A DNA stretch of 64,000 bases, taken from assembly GCF_000735435.1 (NCBI RefSeq), contig NZ_JMPP01000055.1, forward strand, positions 186,001-250,000, in the 5' to 3' direction. The stretch's first letter is position 1; the number at the start of each line of letters is the position of its first letter. The DNA is from Klebsiella planticola ATCC 33531. GTDB lineage: Bacteria; Pseudomonadota; Gammaproteobacteria; Enterobacterales; Enterobacteriaceae. A program made the translations under genes and the position numbers. The notes beneath the pieces are model-generated. The model ran no database searches. It was not told where the DNA came from and was given only the letters and a program-made list of their open reading frames with translations. Shown piece after piece: positions 30,277 to 39,311 of this stretch.

Positions 30277-31278
30277 ATGAATAATAAAACAAGAAATACA
30301 TCGGAAATAATTAATCGAGGCCGTAACGTATTGCATGAAGAGGCCAAAGCAATTATTAGCGCAACCTCTAATATTAATGATAATTTTGCACAAGCGATAA
30401 ATATTATATTAAATGCGCCAGGCAAGGTGGTGCTAAGCGCCATGGGCAAACCCGGCTATATCGCGCATAAAATTTCGGCCACCCTCGCCAGCACCGGCAC
30501 GCCCTCATTTTATCTGCACCCGGCCGAAGCGTTGCATGGCGATCTGGGAAGAGTCAGCCGCGAAGATGTGGTGATCCTCATCTCCAACAGCGGCGAGACG
30601 ACAGAAGTCATCAATATGCTCCCCGCGCTCAAGCGAACAGGCGTGCCCATTATTGCGATATGTGGCGCCCCTGATTCCCCGCTGGCAAAATACAGTGACG
30701 TTGTTATTTCTTCACAGGTTGAGCATGAATGCTGCCCTCTGGATCTTGCCCCGACAACCAGCACCACGCTGGCGTTGGCCATCGGAGACGCCCTTGCCGT
30801 AACCCTGATGCAAGAACGAAACTTCAGCAAAGAGGAGTTTGCCCTCTATCATCCCGGCGGTTCACTCGGCAGGAGGCGGCTATTAACGGTCGGGAAAGCG
30901 ATGCGCAGCGGCGAAAAAGCCTGCCTGATCGGTCGGGAGTCGACGATTCTGGATGCGCTGTTCATCATGACCCGCTATCTTTCGGGGGCAGCGCTGATTG
31001 TTAATGGCCGCAATGAACTGGAAGGCATCATTACCGATGGCGATATCCGCCGCTATATCATGTACAACAACCTCTTCTTACAGACTCCGGTGAGGGAACT
31101 GATGAACCCTTTCGCGACCTGCATTGGTCAGCATCAGTTGATTGATGAGGCGATCAGAATCATGGAGCAGCACCAGCCGGCCCCCATTACCGTGCTACCG
31201 GTGATTAACGACGACAAACAGGTTGTCGGATTACTCCATTTAACCGATCTCCTGCGCATATTTCCGCCGGAAAAATAA
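30277..31278 (+). CDS. SIS-CBS sugar-phosphate isomerase (KpsF/GutQ type)
   Basis: Family of arabinose-5-phosphate isomerases (KdsD, GutQ, KpsF) and related ketose-aldose isomerases. The 333-residue product has a SIS domain at about 40-175 (VVLSAMGKPGYIAHKI, ILISNSGETTEVINML, APTTSTTLALAIGDALAV and HPGGSLGRR) and two CBS domains at about 205-330. It is divergent from the DeoR-type gene and part of the insertion between artM and artJ. It is a third copy-type member in such genomes, so a dedicated catabolic or regulatory role with the C4-acid pathway is more likely than lipopolysaccharide Kdo supply. The true substrate is unknown. Confidence 0.85.
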   Translation: MNNKTRNTSEIINRGRNVLHEEAKAIISATSNINDNFAQAINIILNAPGKVVLSAMGKPGYIAHKISATLASTGTPSFYLHPAEALHGDLGRVSREDVVILISNSGETTEVINMLPALKRTGVPIIAICGAPDSPLAKYSDVVISSQVEHECCPLDLAPTTSTTLALAIGDALAVTLMQERNFSKEEFALYHPGGSLGRRRLLTVGKAMRSGEKACLIGRESTILDALFIMTRYLSGAALIVNGRNELEGIITDGDIRRYIMYNNLFLQTPVRELMNPFATCIGQHQLIDEAIRIMEQHQPAPITVLPVINDDKQVVGLLHLTDLLRIFPPEK

Positions 31279-31312
31279 ATAAAAATACATTTATATTGAA
31301 TATAAATTCATT
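31274..31312 (+). promoter_or_regulatory. Tandem ARG boxes (ArgR operator) of artJ
   Basis: Two 18-bp ARG boxes separated by exactly 3 bp. Box 2 (31295-31312, ATTGAATATAAATTCATT) fits WNTGAATWWWWATTCANW at every position; box 1 (31274-31291) fits 16 of 18. The 3-bp spacing is the canonical geometry for an ArgR hexamer. It lies 70-108 bp before artJ and slightly overlaps the end of the upstream isomerase gene. Confidence 0.88.
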
Positions 31313-31381
31313 TTTTGGCATGGTTATTCCACGTCAGGAAACGACGAACGACCACAATATTGACAGACGGGAGCAACACGC

Positions 31382-32113
31382 ATGAAGAAGTTACTGTTAG
31401 CCGCAATGTTCGCCGCTACCGCATTTAACGCGGCCGCGGCAGAGAAAATCAGCTTCGGCGTTTCGGCAACCTACCCCCCTTTTGAATCCATGGATGCTAA
31501 CAATCAGATCGTTGGTTTCGATCTGGATCTGGCGAAAGCGCTGTGCAAACAGATGCAGGCTGACTGTACCTTTACCAACCACGCTTTCGATAGCCTGATC
31601 CCGGCGCTGAAATTTAAAAAATATGACGCGGTGATTTCCGGGATGGACATTACTCCGGAGCGCAGCAAACAGGTCGCATTTACCGATCCGTACTACGCTA
31701 ACTCGGCGCTGGTTATCGCTAAAAAAGACGCCTTCCACTCCTTTGCCGATCTGAAAGGCAAACGTATTGGTATGGAAAACGGCACCACCCACCAGAAATA
31801 CCTGCAGGACAAACATCCGGAAGTTAAAACCGTCGCCTATGACAGCTATCAGAATGCGATTATCGACCTGAAAAATGGCCGTATTGACGGGGTGTTTGGC
31901 GATACTGCCGTGGTGAATGAGTGGCTGAAGACCAACCCGCAGCTGGGCGTCGCCACTCCGAAAGTGACCGATCCGCAATACTTCGGCACCGGCCTCGGCA
32001 TCGCGGTACGTCCGGACAACAAGGCGCTGCTGGAAAAACTCAATACCGCGCTGAAGGCGATTAAAGCGGACGGCACGTATCAGAAAATCAGCCACCAGTG
32101 GTTCCCGGAATAA
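31382..32113 (+). CDS. artJ: ArtJ, periplasmic arginine-binding protein
   Basis: High-affinity arginine-binding protein paralogous to ArtI that works with ArtQMP. The 243-residue product has signal peptide MKKLLLAAMFAATAFNAAAA (cleavage after about 19). Pocket motifs are ATYPPFESMDAN, GFDLDLAKALCKQ, DAVISGMDITPER and GTTHQKY. In E. coli it is the most strongly arginine-repressed gene of the art locus, matching the perfect operator seen here. It is monocistronic and separated from artM by the inserted cassette. Confidence 0.95.
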   Translation: MKKLLLAAMFAATAFNAAAAEKISFGVSATYPPFESMDANNQIVGFDLDLAKALCKQMQADCTFTNHAFDSLIPALKFKKYDAVISGMDITPERSKQVAFTDPYYANSALVIAKKDAFHSFADLKGKRIGMENGTTHQKYLQDKHPEVKTVAYDSYQNAIIDLKNGRIDGVFGDTAVVNEWLKTNPQLGVATPKVTDPQYFGTGLGIAVRPDNKALLEKLNTALKAIKADGTYQKISHQWFPE

Positions 32114-32160
32114 TCCCCGGCTGACCCGGGTCGCGGCGAAATGCCTTGCCCGGGCGGTTC

Positions 32161-32184
32161 CCCGGCCAGCACCGCCTGGCCGGG
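32161..32184. terminator. Hairpin between artJ and the sensor kinase gene
   Basis: 9-bp stem CCCGGCCAG / CTGGCCGGG with a 6-nt loop in the space between convergent genes. It lacks a clear T run, so its terminator function is tentative. Confidence 0.5.
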
Positions 32185-32192
32185 AGCCATCG

Positions 32193-33671
32193 CTACGAAC
32201 GCAACGGCAGGGTAAAGCGGAAGCTGGCTCCTGCCGGCACATCCACCAGCTGAATATCACCGCCGTGCAGCTGCAGCATTCGCCGCACAATCATCAGCCC
32301 CAACCCGCCTCGCGATTCCGGGCTCTGACCGGGTTCAAGCACCGAAGGCCGCTCAAACAGTGTCGCCCGCAGCTCACCGCTAACCCCAGGGCCGCTATCG
32401 GCTACCTCAACCACCATCTCCGTCCCCTGCTGACGGGCCGTCAGGCTGATACTGCCGCCATCCGGCGTATGGCGAATCGCGTTATCCAGTAAATTGGTCA
32501 ACACCCGCTCCATCATCGATAAATCCGCCACCACCGGCGGCAATCCCCCGGCCAGGGAGAGCTGTAAGCGGATGTGGCGGGTGGCAATCGCCAGGTCGAA
32601 CTTCTGCGCCACGTCCTGGACCAGCTCCGCCAGCACAAATTTCTCCGGCTGCAGCTTGATCCCGCCATGTTCCAGGCGCGCCAGCTCAAACAGCTGCTGG
32701 GAAAGAGAGCGGACCTTATTCCCCTGGCGCAGCGCAATATTGAGATAGCGCTTGCTCTCTTCCGCACTCAGCCGATCGGCTTTCAGCGTCAGCGTCTCCA
32801 GATAACCGAGCAGCGAAGTCAGCGGAGTCCGCAGATCGTGAGAAATATTGGCGATAAATTCACGCCGCTGGCGATCGCTATCGGCCAGTCGATCCCACTG
32901 CCCGGCGATCTGCCGGGCCAGGTCGATAAACCGGTTATGCAGGATCGCCACTTCATTGCCGGGATGCGGATCCGGCGCTTGCGCCGCCAGCAGTTTAATC
33001 GCTCCCATGCTGTCTTCTCCGGGCACCCCCACCTGTGCGGTCAGCTGGCGTACCGGGCGCGTCACCCAATACCAGGCAAGACCGCCAGCCAGCAGACCAA
33101 ACAGGGCCACCAGCAGCAGCGTCCAGATAAGCAAGCTTCCCAACGTCTTCTGCCAGGCGCTGGCCGCCAGCTCATTAAAGGTTTCCCCTTGCAGGATAAT
33201 ATAGAGATAGCCGCGCAGCTGGCCGTCGACATTCAACGGCGCCACGCTGAAGACCTTGCGCTGATCCTCGCTACGCGGATCGTCACCGTACACCGGCCAG
33301 GTGCCGCCGGAGAGAAACGTCTGTATCGGCACGATGTCAACGCGCTGGCGTTTAATATGGCCCGGCGGCGCAGCATCGGCCAGCAGCTCGCCGTCAGGAG
33401 AGATCAAGTAGAGCTCGACGCTGGGGTTGAAGACCATCAGGCGATCGAAAAGCGGTTTCAGCGCCTCGCGATTGACCTGGCCCCGCGCATCGAGCAGCGG
33501 TTCACGGGCAACAATCTGCTGTGCCAGCCCGACCGAAAGACGCTGGACCATCGCATTACCGTATTGCGCGCTGCTATACAGCTGAACCACACACACCGCC
33601 GCCGCACAAAGCAGTAGCAGCGAAGTGAAGACCAGCGCCAGGCGCTGGCTCAGGCTTAATCGCCGCATCAT
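32193..33671 (-). CDS. Sensor histidine kinase of unassigned two-component system
   Basis: Membrane-bound kinase, 492 residues. First membrane helix at about 10-32 (LALVFTSLLLLCAAAVCVV), periplasmic sensor to about 170, second helix LLIWTLLLVALFGLLAGG, then a HAMP segment (TRPVRQLTAQ). DHp H-box: REFIANISHDLRTPLTSLLG, with the phosphorylated His. HATPase: N box NLLDNAIRHT, G1 VADSGPGVSG, G2 RGGLGLMIVRRML. Its start overlaps the regulator stop by 4 bp. E. coli K-12 has no TCS at this place, between artJ and rlmC. No known pair could be matched; the stimulus is unknown. Confidence 0.88.
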   Translation of the reverse strand: MMRRLSLSQRLALVFTSLLLLCAAAVCVVQLYSSAQYGNAMVQRLSVGLAQQIVAREPLLDARGQVNREALKPLFDRLMVFNPSVELYLISPDGELLADAAPPGHIKRQRVDIVPIQTFLSGGTWPVYGDDPRSEDQRKVFSVAPLNVDGQLRGYLYIILQGETFNELAASAWQKTLGSLLIWTLLLVALFGLLAGGLAWYWVTRPVRQLTAQVGVPGEDSMGAIKLLAAQAPDPHPGNEVAILHNRFIDLARQIAGQWDRLADSDRQRREFIANISHDLRTPLTSLLGYLETLTLKADRLSAEESKRYLNIALRQGNKVRSLSQQLFELARLEHGGIKLQPEKFVLAELVQDVAQKFDLAIATRHIRLQLSLAGGLPPVVADLSMMERVLTNLLDNAIRHTPDGGSISLTARQQGTEMVVEVADSGPGVSGELRATLFERPSVLEPGQSPESRGGLGLMIVRRMLQLHGGDIQLVDVPAGASFRFTLPLRS

Positions 33672-34384
33672 TGCTCCGCTCCTTTACGCACAGGCGCGAA
33701 TTTATAGCCCTTGCCCCAGACCGTCAGAATGATTTCCGGCTCCGCCGGGTCGCGTTCAATTTTACTGCGCAGGCGGTTGATATGGGTATTGACCGTGTGC
33801 TCATAGCCCTCGTGCTGGTAGCCCCAGACGCGGTCAAGTAAGGCCAGGCGGGAGAAGACCTCGCCGGGATGGCGGGCAAAGTAGTACAGCAGGTCAAATT
33901 CGCGCGGCGTTAAATCCACCGGCTCACCGCGCAGTCTGATTTCACGCGCAAGCGGGTCGATGCTCAGGCCGTGGCAATCGATACGCCCGGAATCCATCAG
34001 CAAATTGAGCCCCATCGCCTCCTGGCGACGAAAGAGCGCTTTGACTCGCGCCACCAGTTCGATAACCGAAAACGGTTTGGCCAGGTAGTCGTCCGCCCCC
34101 ATTTCCAGTCCCAGCACGCGGTGCGTCTCGCTGGAACGGGCGCTGATAATAATCACCGGCAGATAGCGGGTCATCTGGCGAATGCGCCGGCAAATCTCCA
34201 GCCCATCGACGTTGGGCAGCATCAGGTCGAGAATCGCCGCATCCCAGCCGCCCTTTTCCAGCTGCACCAGCGCCTGCGCGCCGTCCGCTTCATGCACAAT
34301 CTGATATCCCTCATCCTGCAGATTTAAACGCAGCAATGCGGCAATATCGTCGTCATCTTCGACCAACAGGATTTTCTTTGCCAT
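33668..34384 (-). CDS. OmpR/PhoB-family response regulator
   Basis: Partner of the downstream kinase, 238 residues. Receiver domain (1-120): acidic pair in VEDDDDI, phospho-acceptor Asp53 in AAILDLMLPNVDG, conserved Thr/Ser in ISARSS, and Lys in DYLAKPFS. C-terminal winged helix (about 135-235): FDLLYYFARHPGEVFSR and the recognition segment HTVNTHINRLRSKIE. It is transcribed first in the operon; the kinase follows by 4-bp overlap. Its DNA target is unknown. Confidence 0.92.
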   Translation of the reverse strand: MAKKILLVEDDDDIAALLRLNLQDEGYQIVHEADGAQALVQLEKGGWDAAILDLMLPNVDGLEICRRIRQMTRYLPVIIISARSSETHRVLGLEMGADDYLAKPFSVIELVARVKALFRRQEAMGLNLLMDSGRIDCHGLSIDPLAREIRLRGEPVDLTPREFDLLYYFARHPGEVFSRLALLDRVWGYQHEGYEHTVNTHINRLRSKIERDPAEPEIILTVWGKGYKFAPVRKGAEQ

Positions 34385-34462
34385 GGGTATTGCTCCGCTA
34401 ATTTCACGCTGTTATTAGCCAAGCTTACCCGATTTACGTCGGCAGAAGAGTTCACATTTTGT

Positions 34463-35593
34463 TTAAACTTCGCGAACCAGCAGCGTCAGCACTTCGTAGT
34501 GGGCGGTGTGGGGGAACATATCAAACAGCTGCACCCGCTCAACCCGATAGCCCGGCAGCCGCGCAATATCTTTCGCCATCGTCTGCGCGTTACAGCTGGA
34601 GTAGATAATAAAGGGCGGCGCCATACGACTTAAATAGTCGCACAGCTCGCGGCCGATACCGCGGCGTGGCGGGTTGACCAGCACCAGGTCAGGAATCTCT
34701 CCCTCAGCGGTGGCAAACTGCGTCGAGTCCAGCGCCTGAAAATGGAGGTTGGTCAGGCCCAGTTCGGCGGCAGACTGCTTCGCGCTGGCGATCGCCTCCG
34801 GCGCAATCTCAATCCCGGTCAGGCGCATTTCCGGCGTGGCGCAGTGCAGGCCAAAGCCCCCCACTCCGCAGAACAGGTCCCACATATGATTGACCGGCAG
34901 CTGGCGTACCCAATCGCGGGCGGTCGCATACAGCTGGCTGGCAACGGCAGGATTCGTTTGAAAAAAGCTCTGCGGGCGGATCCACAGCGGTACGTCGTTA
35001 AAGTTTTCCGCCAGCGCCGCCTGCTCGCTGAGGAGAATCTCCTCTTCGCCTTCCATAATGGCCATATGCACCGGCTGAATATTGGCGGTAATCACCTTCA
35101 GCTGCGGCAGCTGCGCCTGCAGCCACGGCAGCGCGGCGCGCAGCTGCGCAAGTTTTGTCGGGGAACGCAGCACAAAACGCAGCATCATGCCGCCGTCGAG
35201 CTGGCTTTCCGTCAGCAGCAGATACTTCAGCTCGCCGCGCCTGCGGGCGACGTGATAGGGCGTTAATCCGGCGCGGGCGATAAACGGTTTCAGCACGGCA
35301 AAAACCGGCGCAAAACTGGCCGGATAGAGCGGACATTCGGTCAGGTCTTCCGGACTGCCATCGCGGTGCAACATCCCCAGCAGCGGGCGTTCAACGCTGC
35401 CGCTGACCACCATTTTAGCTTTGTTGCGAAAACCGGCTTGCGGGCCGGAAACCGGCGCTAACCATGTCGCCACCGGGCTGTCCGCCAACAGCGTTTCGAG
35501 ATCGGCCATTTTACTGGCGAGCTGTTGTGTTAACGGCCGTTCCAGCCACTGACAAGAGCGACAGCGACCCGCGTCATAGAGTGGGCAGAGCAT
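34463..35593 (-). CDS. rlmC: RlmC, 23S rRNA m5U747 methyltransferase
   Basis: SAM-dependent enzyme (formerly RumB) that makes 5-methyluridine at position 747 of 23S rRNA. The 376-residue product fits the E. coli 375. N-terminal iron-sulfur cysteines in [16 protein letters not shown] plus a fourth in [11 protein letters not shown] site [13 protein letters not shown], catalytic motif NPPRRGIG, and nucleophilic Cys in [10 protein letters not shown]. It is transcribed alone between ybjO and the two-component operon. Confidence 0.96.
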   Translation of the reverse strand: MLCPLYDAGRCRSCQWLERPLTQQLASKMADLETLLADSPVATWLAPVSGPQAGFRNKAKMVVSGSVERPLLGMLHRDGSPEDLTECPLYPASFAPVFAVLKPFIARAGLTPYHVARRRGELKYLLLTESQLDGGMMLRFVLRSPTKLAQLRAALPWLQAQLPQLKVITANIQPVHMAIMEGEEEILLSEQAALAENFNDVPLWIRPQSFFQTNPAVASQLYATARDWVRQLPVNHMWDLFCGVGGFGLHCATPEMRLTGIEIAPEAIASAKQSAAELGLTNLHFQALDSTQFATAEGEIPDLVLVNPPRRGIGRELCDYLSRMAPPFIIYSSCNAQTMAKDIARLPGYRVERVQLFDMFPHTAHYEVLTLLVREV

Positions 35594-35635
35594 AAAAAGA
35601 CCTTCCAGAAATCAGGGGCGGGGATTGTATCACCG

Positions 35636-36109
35636 TTATTGCAGTCGGAAAAACCGTCGACACGACGCCGGAACAAACAGCAGCGCCAGCACCAGAAAAT
35701 CGGGCAGTTTTTGCATCACCAGAGAACGCAGAATTTCACGTTTTGACTCGCCGGCAATACTGAACAGCTCCGGATAGCCATACCCCAGCGAGGCCGCCCA
35801 GAGATAAGCGGTGACGATAATTTGCGTCAGGAGAAAGATCCAGCGCGCCAGATTACGCCCTTTCACCAGTGAAAATGCGCACCAGATCTCAATAAAGACC
35901 AGCAGCAGACTGGAGAGAAACACCAGCGTCAAGGTCCATGTCTGCACGCTACGCTGAATAAACGCCTCTATCCCACCGATACCCAGCTGATTGAGGATCA
36001 TCAGCAGATCCACGGCACGAATCAAAATAATGGCGAACGCCGCCACCTGCACCAGTGCAGGGACGTTAAGACGCGCATGCGATGAACGAGTTTTTGTAAA
36101 CAGTCCCAA
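35636..36109 (-). CDS. ybjO: YbjO, inner-membrane protein
   Basis: Predicted inner-membrane protein of unknown function, 157 residues (E. coli about 162). It has four hydrophobic segments: about 17-37 (ALVQVAAFAIILIRAVDLLMI), 55-75, 90-108 and 130-148. It is basic and rich in Arg at the C-terminus. It lies downstream of potI in the same direction but separated from it by a terminator-like hairpin. No functional motif is visible. Confidence 0.9.
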   Translation of the reverse strand: MGLFTKTRSSHARLNVPALVQVAAFAIILIRAVDLLMILNQLGIGGIEAFIQRSVQTWTLTLVFLSSLLLVFIEIWCAFSLVKGRNLARWIFLLTQIIVTAYLWAASLGYGYPELFSIAGESKREILRSLVMQKLPDFLVLALLFVPASCRRFFRLQ

Positions 36110-36126
36110 CGGAAACGTCTTCCATG

Positions 36127-36154
36127 AAAACGGCGTCGCACCATCGCGACGCCG
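36127..36154 (-). terminator. Terminator of potFGHI
   Basis: 9-bp stem CGGCGTCGC / GCGACGCCG with a 6-nt loop, followed on the reverse strand by TTTT. It lies about 30 bp after the potI stop. Confidence 0.8.
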
Positions 36155-36184
36155 ATACCAGTTTTACCGTAGATTTTAGGGGCT

Positions 36185-37031
36185 TCAGCTCCGTCTTGCA
36201 CGCTGGATATCGCGCACCCGCTGCTTTTCTGCGCGCGCCATCAAATACCAGGCGATAAAACCAACAATCCCCACGACGCCGAGGATTAAGGTTGCCAGGG
36301 CGTTGATTTCCGGGTTCACCCCCATACGCACGCTGGAGAAGACCAGCATCGGCAAGGTGGTGGCTCCCGGGCCGGAAACAAAGCTGGCGATGACCAGATC
36401 GTCCAGTGATAAGGTAAACGCCAGCAGCCAGCCGGAGATCACCGCCGGCATGATCATCGGCAGCGTAATGATGAAAAAAGACCTTCAGCGGCGGCGCGCC
36501 TAAATCCATCGCCGCCTCCTCAATAGAGTGGTCCAGTTCACGCAGTCGCGACGAGATCACCACCGCCACGTAGGCGGTACAGAAAGTCACGTGCGCCAGC
36601 CAGATGGTCAACATGCCGCGATCCGACGGCCAGCCGATGGCGTGCCCGAGCGCGACAAACAGCAGCAGCAGCGATAGCCCGGTAATGACATCCGGCATTA
36701 CCAGCGGCGCCGTAATCATAAAGGCAAAGCCGTTTGATCCCCGAAAGCGACCAAAGCGCACCATCACCACCGCGGCAATCGTCCCCAGAATCGCCGCCGC
36801 CGTCGCCGCACAGGTGGCGATGGTCAGACTCAGCCCGACGGCGCTCATCATCGCATCATCATGGAACAACTCGCTGTACCAGCGTGTCGACCATCCCGCC
36901 CATACCGTCACCAGCTTCGAGCTGTTGAATGAGTAAATCACCAGCATTAGCATCGGCGCATATAAAAAGGTAAAGCCGAGCACGAGGATTAAAATTCGCC
37001 ACGGCGAACGGACTACCGGCAAATCGTTCAT
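36185..37031 (-). pseudogene. potI: PotI, putrescine permease subunit, frameshifted
   Basis: Second permease of the PotFGHI putrescine ABC transporter. The complete gene would encode 281 residues as in E. coli, but the span has one base too many. The reverse strand reads normally to LGAPPLKVFF, then a run of six T (plus-strand A at 36474-36479) replaces the expected five. The frame is thrown into a spurious tail; the true continuation, which contains PMIMPAVISGWLLAFTLSLDD, is in another frame and runs to 36185. The EAA loop (EEAAMDLGAPPLKVFF) is therefore split from the last two membrane helices. It is either a genuine inactivating mutation or a homopolymer sequencing error. Confidence 0.85.
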
Positions 37032-37981
37032 CCATGATCCCCCATCTGTTTTTGCTGATGTTTATGGAACCACATAATCGGCACGATCAGCAGGAGCAGC
37101 ATCACGATGGCCACCGCTGAAGCGACCGGCCAGTCGCGGTTATTAAAGAACTCCTGCCACAGGACCCGCCCGATCATAATGCTGTCCGGACCGCCCAGCA
37201 GTTCCGGGATCACGAACTCCCCAACCGCCGGGATGAAAACCAGCATTGAACCGGCGATAATCCCGCCTTTGGTCAACGGGACGATCACCTGGAAGAAGGT
37301 TTTCAGCGGCCGGGCGCCCAGATCTAAAGAGGCCTCGACCAGCGAGTAGTCGATACGCGTCAGCGCGGTATAGATCGGCAGCACCATAAACGGCAGATAG
37401 GCGTACACAATACCGATATAGACCGCCAGATTGGTATGCAGGATCTCCAGCGGCTGATCGATAACCCCGAGCCAGATCAGGAAGTTATTCAGCACGCCAT
37501 TGCTTTTCAACAGCCCCATCCACGCATAGACGCGGATCAGGAATGAGGTCCACGATGGCAGGATCACCAGCAGCAGCAGGATATTTCGCGTTGACGGTTT
37601 ACTGTGCGCCACCGCCCATGCCAGCGGATAGCCCAGCAGCAGGCAGCAGAAGGTTGAGATCCCCGCCACCTGCAGCGACTGCAGATAGGCTTCAAAATAG
37701 AGCGGATCGTCGGTCAGCTGCAGGAAGTTGCCGAGATTCAAGGTGAGCGTGAGCTGGCCGTCCGCCCACTCCCACAGATCGGTGTAGGGCGGGATCGCCC
37801 GCGCCATCTCCGCGAGGCTGATTTTAAACACGATCAGGAACGGCAGCAGAAACAGCAGGATCAGCCACAGATACGGCAGCGCGATTACCAGCTTGCGGCC
37901 ATGCGCCATCTGCAACCGGGTGAGCCATTGGGCAAAACCGCCGGTTTTTTTCACCCCGGCCGGTGGTTCTAATGCACTCAT
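37028..37981 (-). CDS. potH: PotH, putrescine permease subunit
   Basis: Inner-membrane permease pairing with PotI, 317 residues as in E. coli. A cytoplasmic N-terminal extension precedes six membrane helices, starting with VIALPYLWLILLFLLPFLIV. The EAA loop is EASLDLGARPLKTFFQVIVP. Its stop overlaps the potI start by 4 bp, and potG ends 10 bp upstream. It is intact, so a potI defect would leave it without a partner. Confidence 0.96.
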   Translation of the reverse strand: MSALEPPAGVKKTGGFAQWLTRLQMAHGRKLVIALPYLWLILLFLLPFLIVFKISLAEMARAIPPYTDLWEWADGQLTLTLNLGNFLQLTDDPLYFEAYLQSLQVAGISTFCCLLLGYPLAWAVAHSKPSTRNILLLLVILPSWTSFLIRVYAWMGLLKSNGVLNNFLIWLGVIDQPLEILHTNLAVYIGIVYAYLPFMVLPIYTALTRIDYSLVEASLDLGARPLKTFFQVIVPLTKGGIIAGSMLVFIPAVGEFVIPELLGGPDSIMIGRVLWQEFFNNRDWPVASAVAIVMLLLLIVPIMWFHKHQQKQMGDHG

Positions 37982-37991
37982 CGCCCTCTCC

Positions 37992-39125
37992 TTACACCGT
38001 CAGAACAACGCAGCTGTCGGCATCCCAGCACAAACGCACTTCATCACCCCAGGTTGGCGTGCCCTTACGGTGGCGGTGTTCGTTCTGTAGCTGGGCGCTG
38101 ATCATCTGCCCGCTTTGCAGCCGCACGTGGTAGATAGACAGGTCGCCGAGGTAGGCGATATAGATCACCTCTCCTACCGCAAAGTTGTAGCCATCCGCCG
38201 GCGGCTCATCGCAGAGCATAATTTTTTCCGGGCGCAGAGCGACCCACACCGGCACATTGTCAATGACGGAGGCATCAGGATCGACCTTCAGCGGATGCGT
38301 CAGCCCCGGTGAACTCAGCACCAGACCATCTTCCAGACGATCTTTTACTACCCCTTCAAACACGTTGACCGAGCCGATAAATTCCGCACTGTAGCGGGTT
38401 GTCGGATGCTCGTAGATCTCCTCCGGCTCGCCGATTTGCACGAACTTCCCGCGGTTCATAATGGCGATACGTCCCGCCATGGTCATCGCCTCTTCCTGAT
38501 CGTGGGTCACCATGACGCAGGTCGCCCCCACGCGCTCGAGGATATCCACCACTTCCAGCTGCATACGATCGCGGAGCTTTTTATCCAGCGCGCCCATCGG
38601 CTCATCAAGCAGCAGCAGCTTTGGTCGTTTCGCCAGGCTACGGGCCAGCGCCACGCGCTGCCGCTGACCGCCGGAAAGCTGATGCGGTTTGCGTTTAGCG
38701 AACTCCTGCATATGCACCAGCGCCAGCATCTCCTGCACCCGGCTGGCGATTTCGGCTTTCGGCAGCTTGTCCTGCTTCAGACCAAAGGCAATGTTCTGCT
38801 CCACCGTCATATGGGGGAACAGGGCGTAGGACTGAAACATCATATTGATCGGCCGCTGGTAGGGCGGCACGCGCGACAGGTCAACGCCATCGAGCATAAT
38901 TTGCCCGGCCGTCGGCTCCTCAAAGCCGGCCAGCATACGCAGCAGCGTCGATTTTCCACAGCCGGATGCGCCCAGCAGGGCGAAGATTTCACCTTTATAA
39001 ATCGTGAGGTTGACGTCATCGACGGCGTGCTGCCCGTCGAAAGACTTCGTCAGATTACGGATTTCCAGCAGCGGGGTCAGCGCTTTGGGGGTTTTCGCTT
39101 GTGGGCGGGGAATTGCGTCGTTCAC
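37992..39125 (-). CDS. potG: PotG, ATPase of putrescine transporter
   Basis: Cytoplasmic ABC ATPase of PotFGHI, 377 residues as in E. coli. Walker A GASGCGKST, Q loop MMFQSYALFPHM, signature LSGGQRQRVALARSL, Walker B LLLLDEPMGALD, H loop VMVTHDQEE. A C-terminal TOBE regulatory domain (about 290-377) is typical of the spermidine/putrescine group. It lies 186 bp downstream of potF, with a stable hairpin in the gap. Confidence 0.96.
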   Translation of the reverse strand: MNDAIPRPQAKTPKALTPLLEIRNLTKSFDGQHAVDDVNLTIYKGEIFALLGASGCGKSTLLRMLAGFEEPTAGQIMLDGVDLSRVPPYQRPINMMFQSYALFPHMTVEQNIAFGLKQDKLPKAEIASRVQEMLALVHMQEFAKRKPHQLSGGQRQRVALARSLAKRPKLLLLDEPMGALDKKLRDRMQLEVVDILERVGATCVMVTHDQEEAMTMAGRIAIMNRGKFVQIGEPEEIYEHPTTRYSAEFIGSVNVFEGVVKDRLEDGLVLSSPGLTHPLKVDPDASVIDNVPVWVALRPEKIMLCDEPPADGYNFAVGEVIYIAYLGDLSIYHVRLQSGQMISAQLQNEHRHRKGTPTWGDEVRLCWDADSCVVLTV

Positions 39126-39285
39126 TCAGGTGCTCTCCGGCAAAAAACTACCACCGTATGGCCCGGTTGCCATACATTGAACTTTACAGTGCAGGTGCAC
39201 CATCCTGGTGCATGTATTCGCTGCACTTTAATCCGTTTGTTGCCCGACCACGCGGAGAAACCACCCGGCCGGGTCAGACCTTTCA

Positions 39286-39303
39286 GGCCCGGTGAACCGG
39301 GCC
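39286..39303 (-). other. potF-potG intergenic hairpin
   Basis: 8-bp stem GGCCCGGT / ACCGGGCC with a 2-nt loop, 9 bp after the potF stop and inside the operon. It probably stabilises potF mRNA or reduces read-through, giving more binding protein than transporter. Confidence 0.6.
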
Positions 39304-39311
39304 ATCAGGTT

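Noticed and set aside
36066-36470. Long C-terminal continuation of the first potI frame
   Set aside because: Out-of-frame readthrough caused by the extra base; the product is Arg/Gly-rich and overlaps ybjO.
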